Shown: positions 13,166-13,314 of the stretch, piece by piece
Numbering within the stretch: position 1 is the first letter of the stretch
Layout of the letters: each line of letters starts with the position of its first letter
Assembly: GCF_024699275.1 (NCBI RefSeq)
Contig: NZ_JAILPX010000098.1
Span: 1 to 13,314, forward strand
Length of the DNA stretch: 13,314 bases
Origin: Selenomonas sp.
GTDB lineage: Bacteria > Bacillota_C > Negativicutes > Selenomonadales > Selenomonadaceae
Reading direction: 5' to 3'
Notes under the pieces: model-generated
Told to the model about the DNA's origin: nothing
Databases searched by the model: none
Seen by the model: the letters and a program-made list of their open reading frames with translations, nothing else
Translations under genes and position numbers: made by a program

Positions 13166-13314
13166 TCAGGGCAACTTGTTATACTCCTTTTCCTCCACCG
13201 GCTCACACCACTCATTGGAAGTATTTTCCCCCGGCACCTCGATGGCGATATGCTGGAAGGCGGAGTCCTTGGCGGCGCCATGCCAGTGCTTGACACCTGC
13301 GGGGATATGCACGA
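13166..13314 (-). CDS. Cupin-domain protein, 5' end beyond window
   Basis: The last 49 codons of a gene entering from beyond 13314. The sequence VHIPAGVKHWHGAAKDSAFQ and then HIAIEVPGENTSNEW is the second half of a small cupin barrel: IPAGVKHWHGA holds the metal-binding histidine of cupin motif 2. It ends EEKEYNKLP, then TGA. Small cupins of this kind often sit with flavodoxins, aldo/keto reductases and carboxymuconolactone decarboxylases in Firmicutes, from memory. It lies about 20 bases before the Tat-lipoprotein gene and is likely in the same operon. Function cannot be told from the fragment. Confidence 0.85.
   Translation of the reverse strand, partial: VHIPAGVKHWHGAAKDSAFQHIAIEVPGENTSNEWCEPVEEKEYNKLP

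Overview
The window looks like bacterial chromosome from an anaerobic, diderm Firmicute, most likely a Negativicute near Selenomonas or Mitsuokella. This is an inference from moderate GC, strong GGAGG-type ribosome binding sites, Tat and lipoprotein leaders, and the mix of redox families. No RNA genes, insertion sequences or CRISPR arrays were seen. All genes but one are on the minus strand, so transcription runs from high to low coordinates.

Layout in the order of transcription. (a) 13314 to 11755: the end of a cupin gene, a Tat-lipoprotein NAD(P)H:FMN-reductase-like protein with a compact Cys4 motif, then a Sec-lipoprotein flavodoxin behind its own MerR-type promoter (19-bp spacer). (b) 10841 to 11728, plus strand: a LysR regulator, divergent from (c). 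(c) 10691 to 6582: a tight five-gene operon of SnoaL/NTF2-like protein, Cys4 FMN reductase, AKR5-type aldo/keto reductase, secreted alpha/beta hydrolase and YajO-like aldo/keto reductase, closed by a good terminator. (d) 6401 to 4723: a decayed cyclophilin-like lipoprotein gene, a second NTF2-like gene and a second LysR regulator, closed by a terminator. (e) 4571 to 1095: MATE transporter, Tat-lipoprotein flavodoxin, cytosolic flavodoxin and SDR oxidoreductase. (f) 1078 to 1: two tandem TTGACCGGTCAA operators, a second MerR-type promoter, a 30-codon ORF, a DUF4405-type membrane protein and a flavodoxin running off the window.

The theme is flavin redox chemistry. Six flavodoxin-fold proteins lie in 13.3 kb, three of them with export and lipid-anchoring leaders. 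Around them are NAD(P)H-dependent carbonyl reductases, a possible b-type cytochrome-like membrane protein, a MATE pump and four regulatory inputs (two LysR genes in the window, plus MerR-type and TetR-type sites whose regulators lie outside it). A reasonable reading is a multi-operon island that senses and reduces reactive carbonyl, quinone or xenobiotic compounds, with flavin electron transfer on both sides of the cytoplasmic membrane. That reading is inference; the substrate is unknown.
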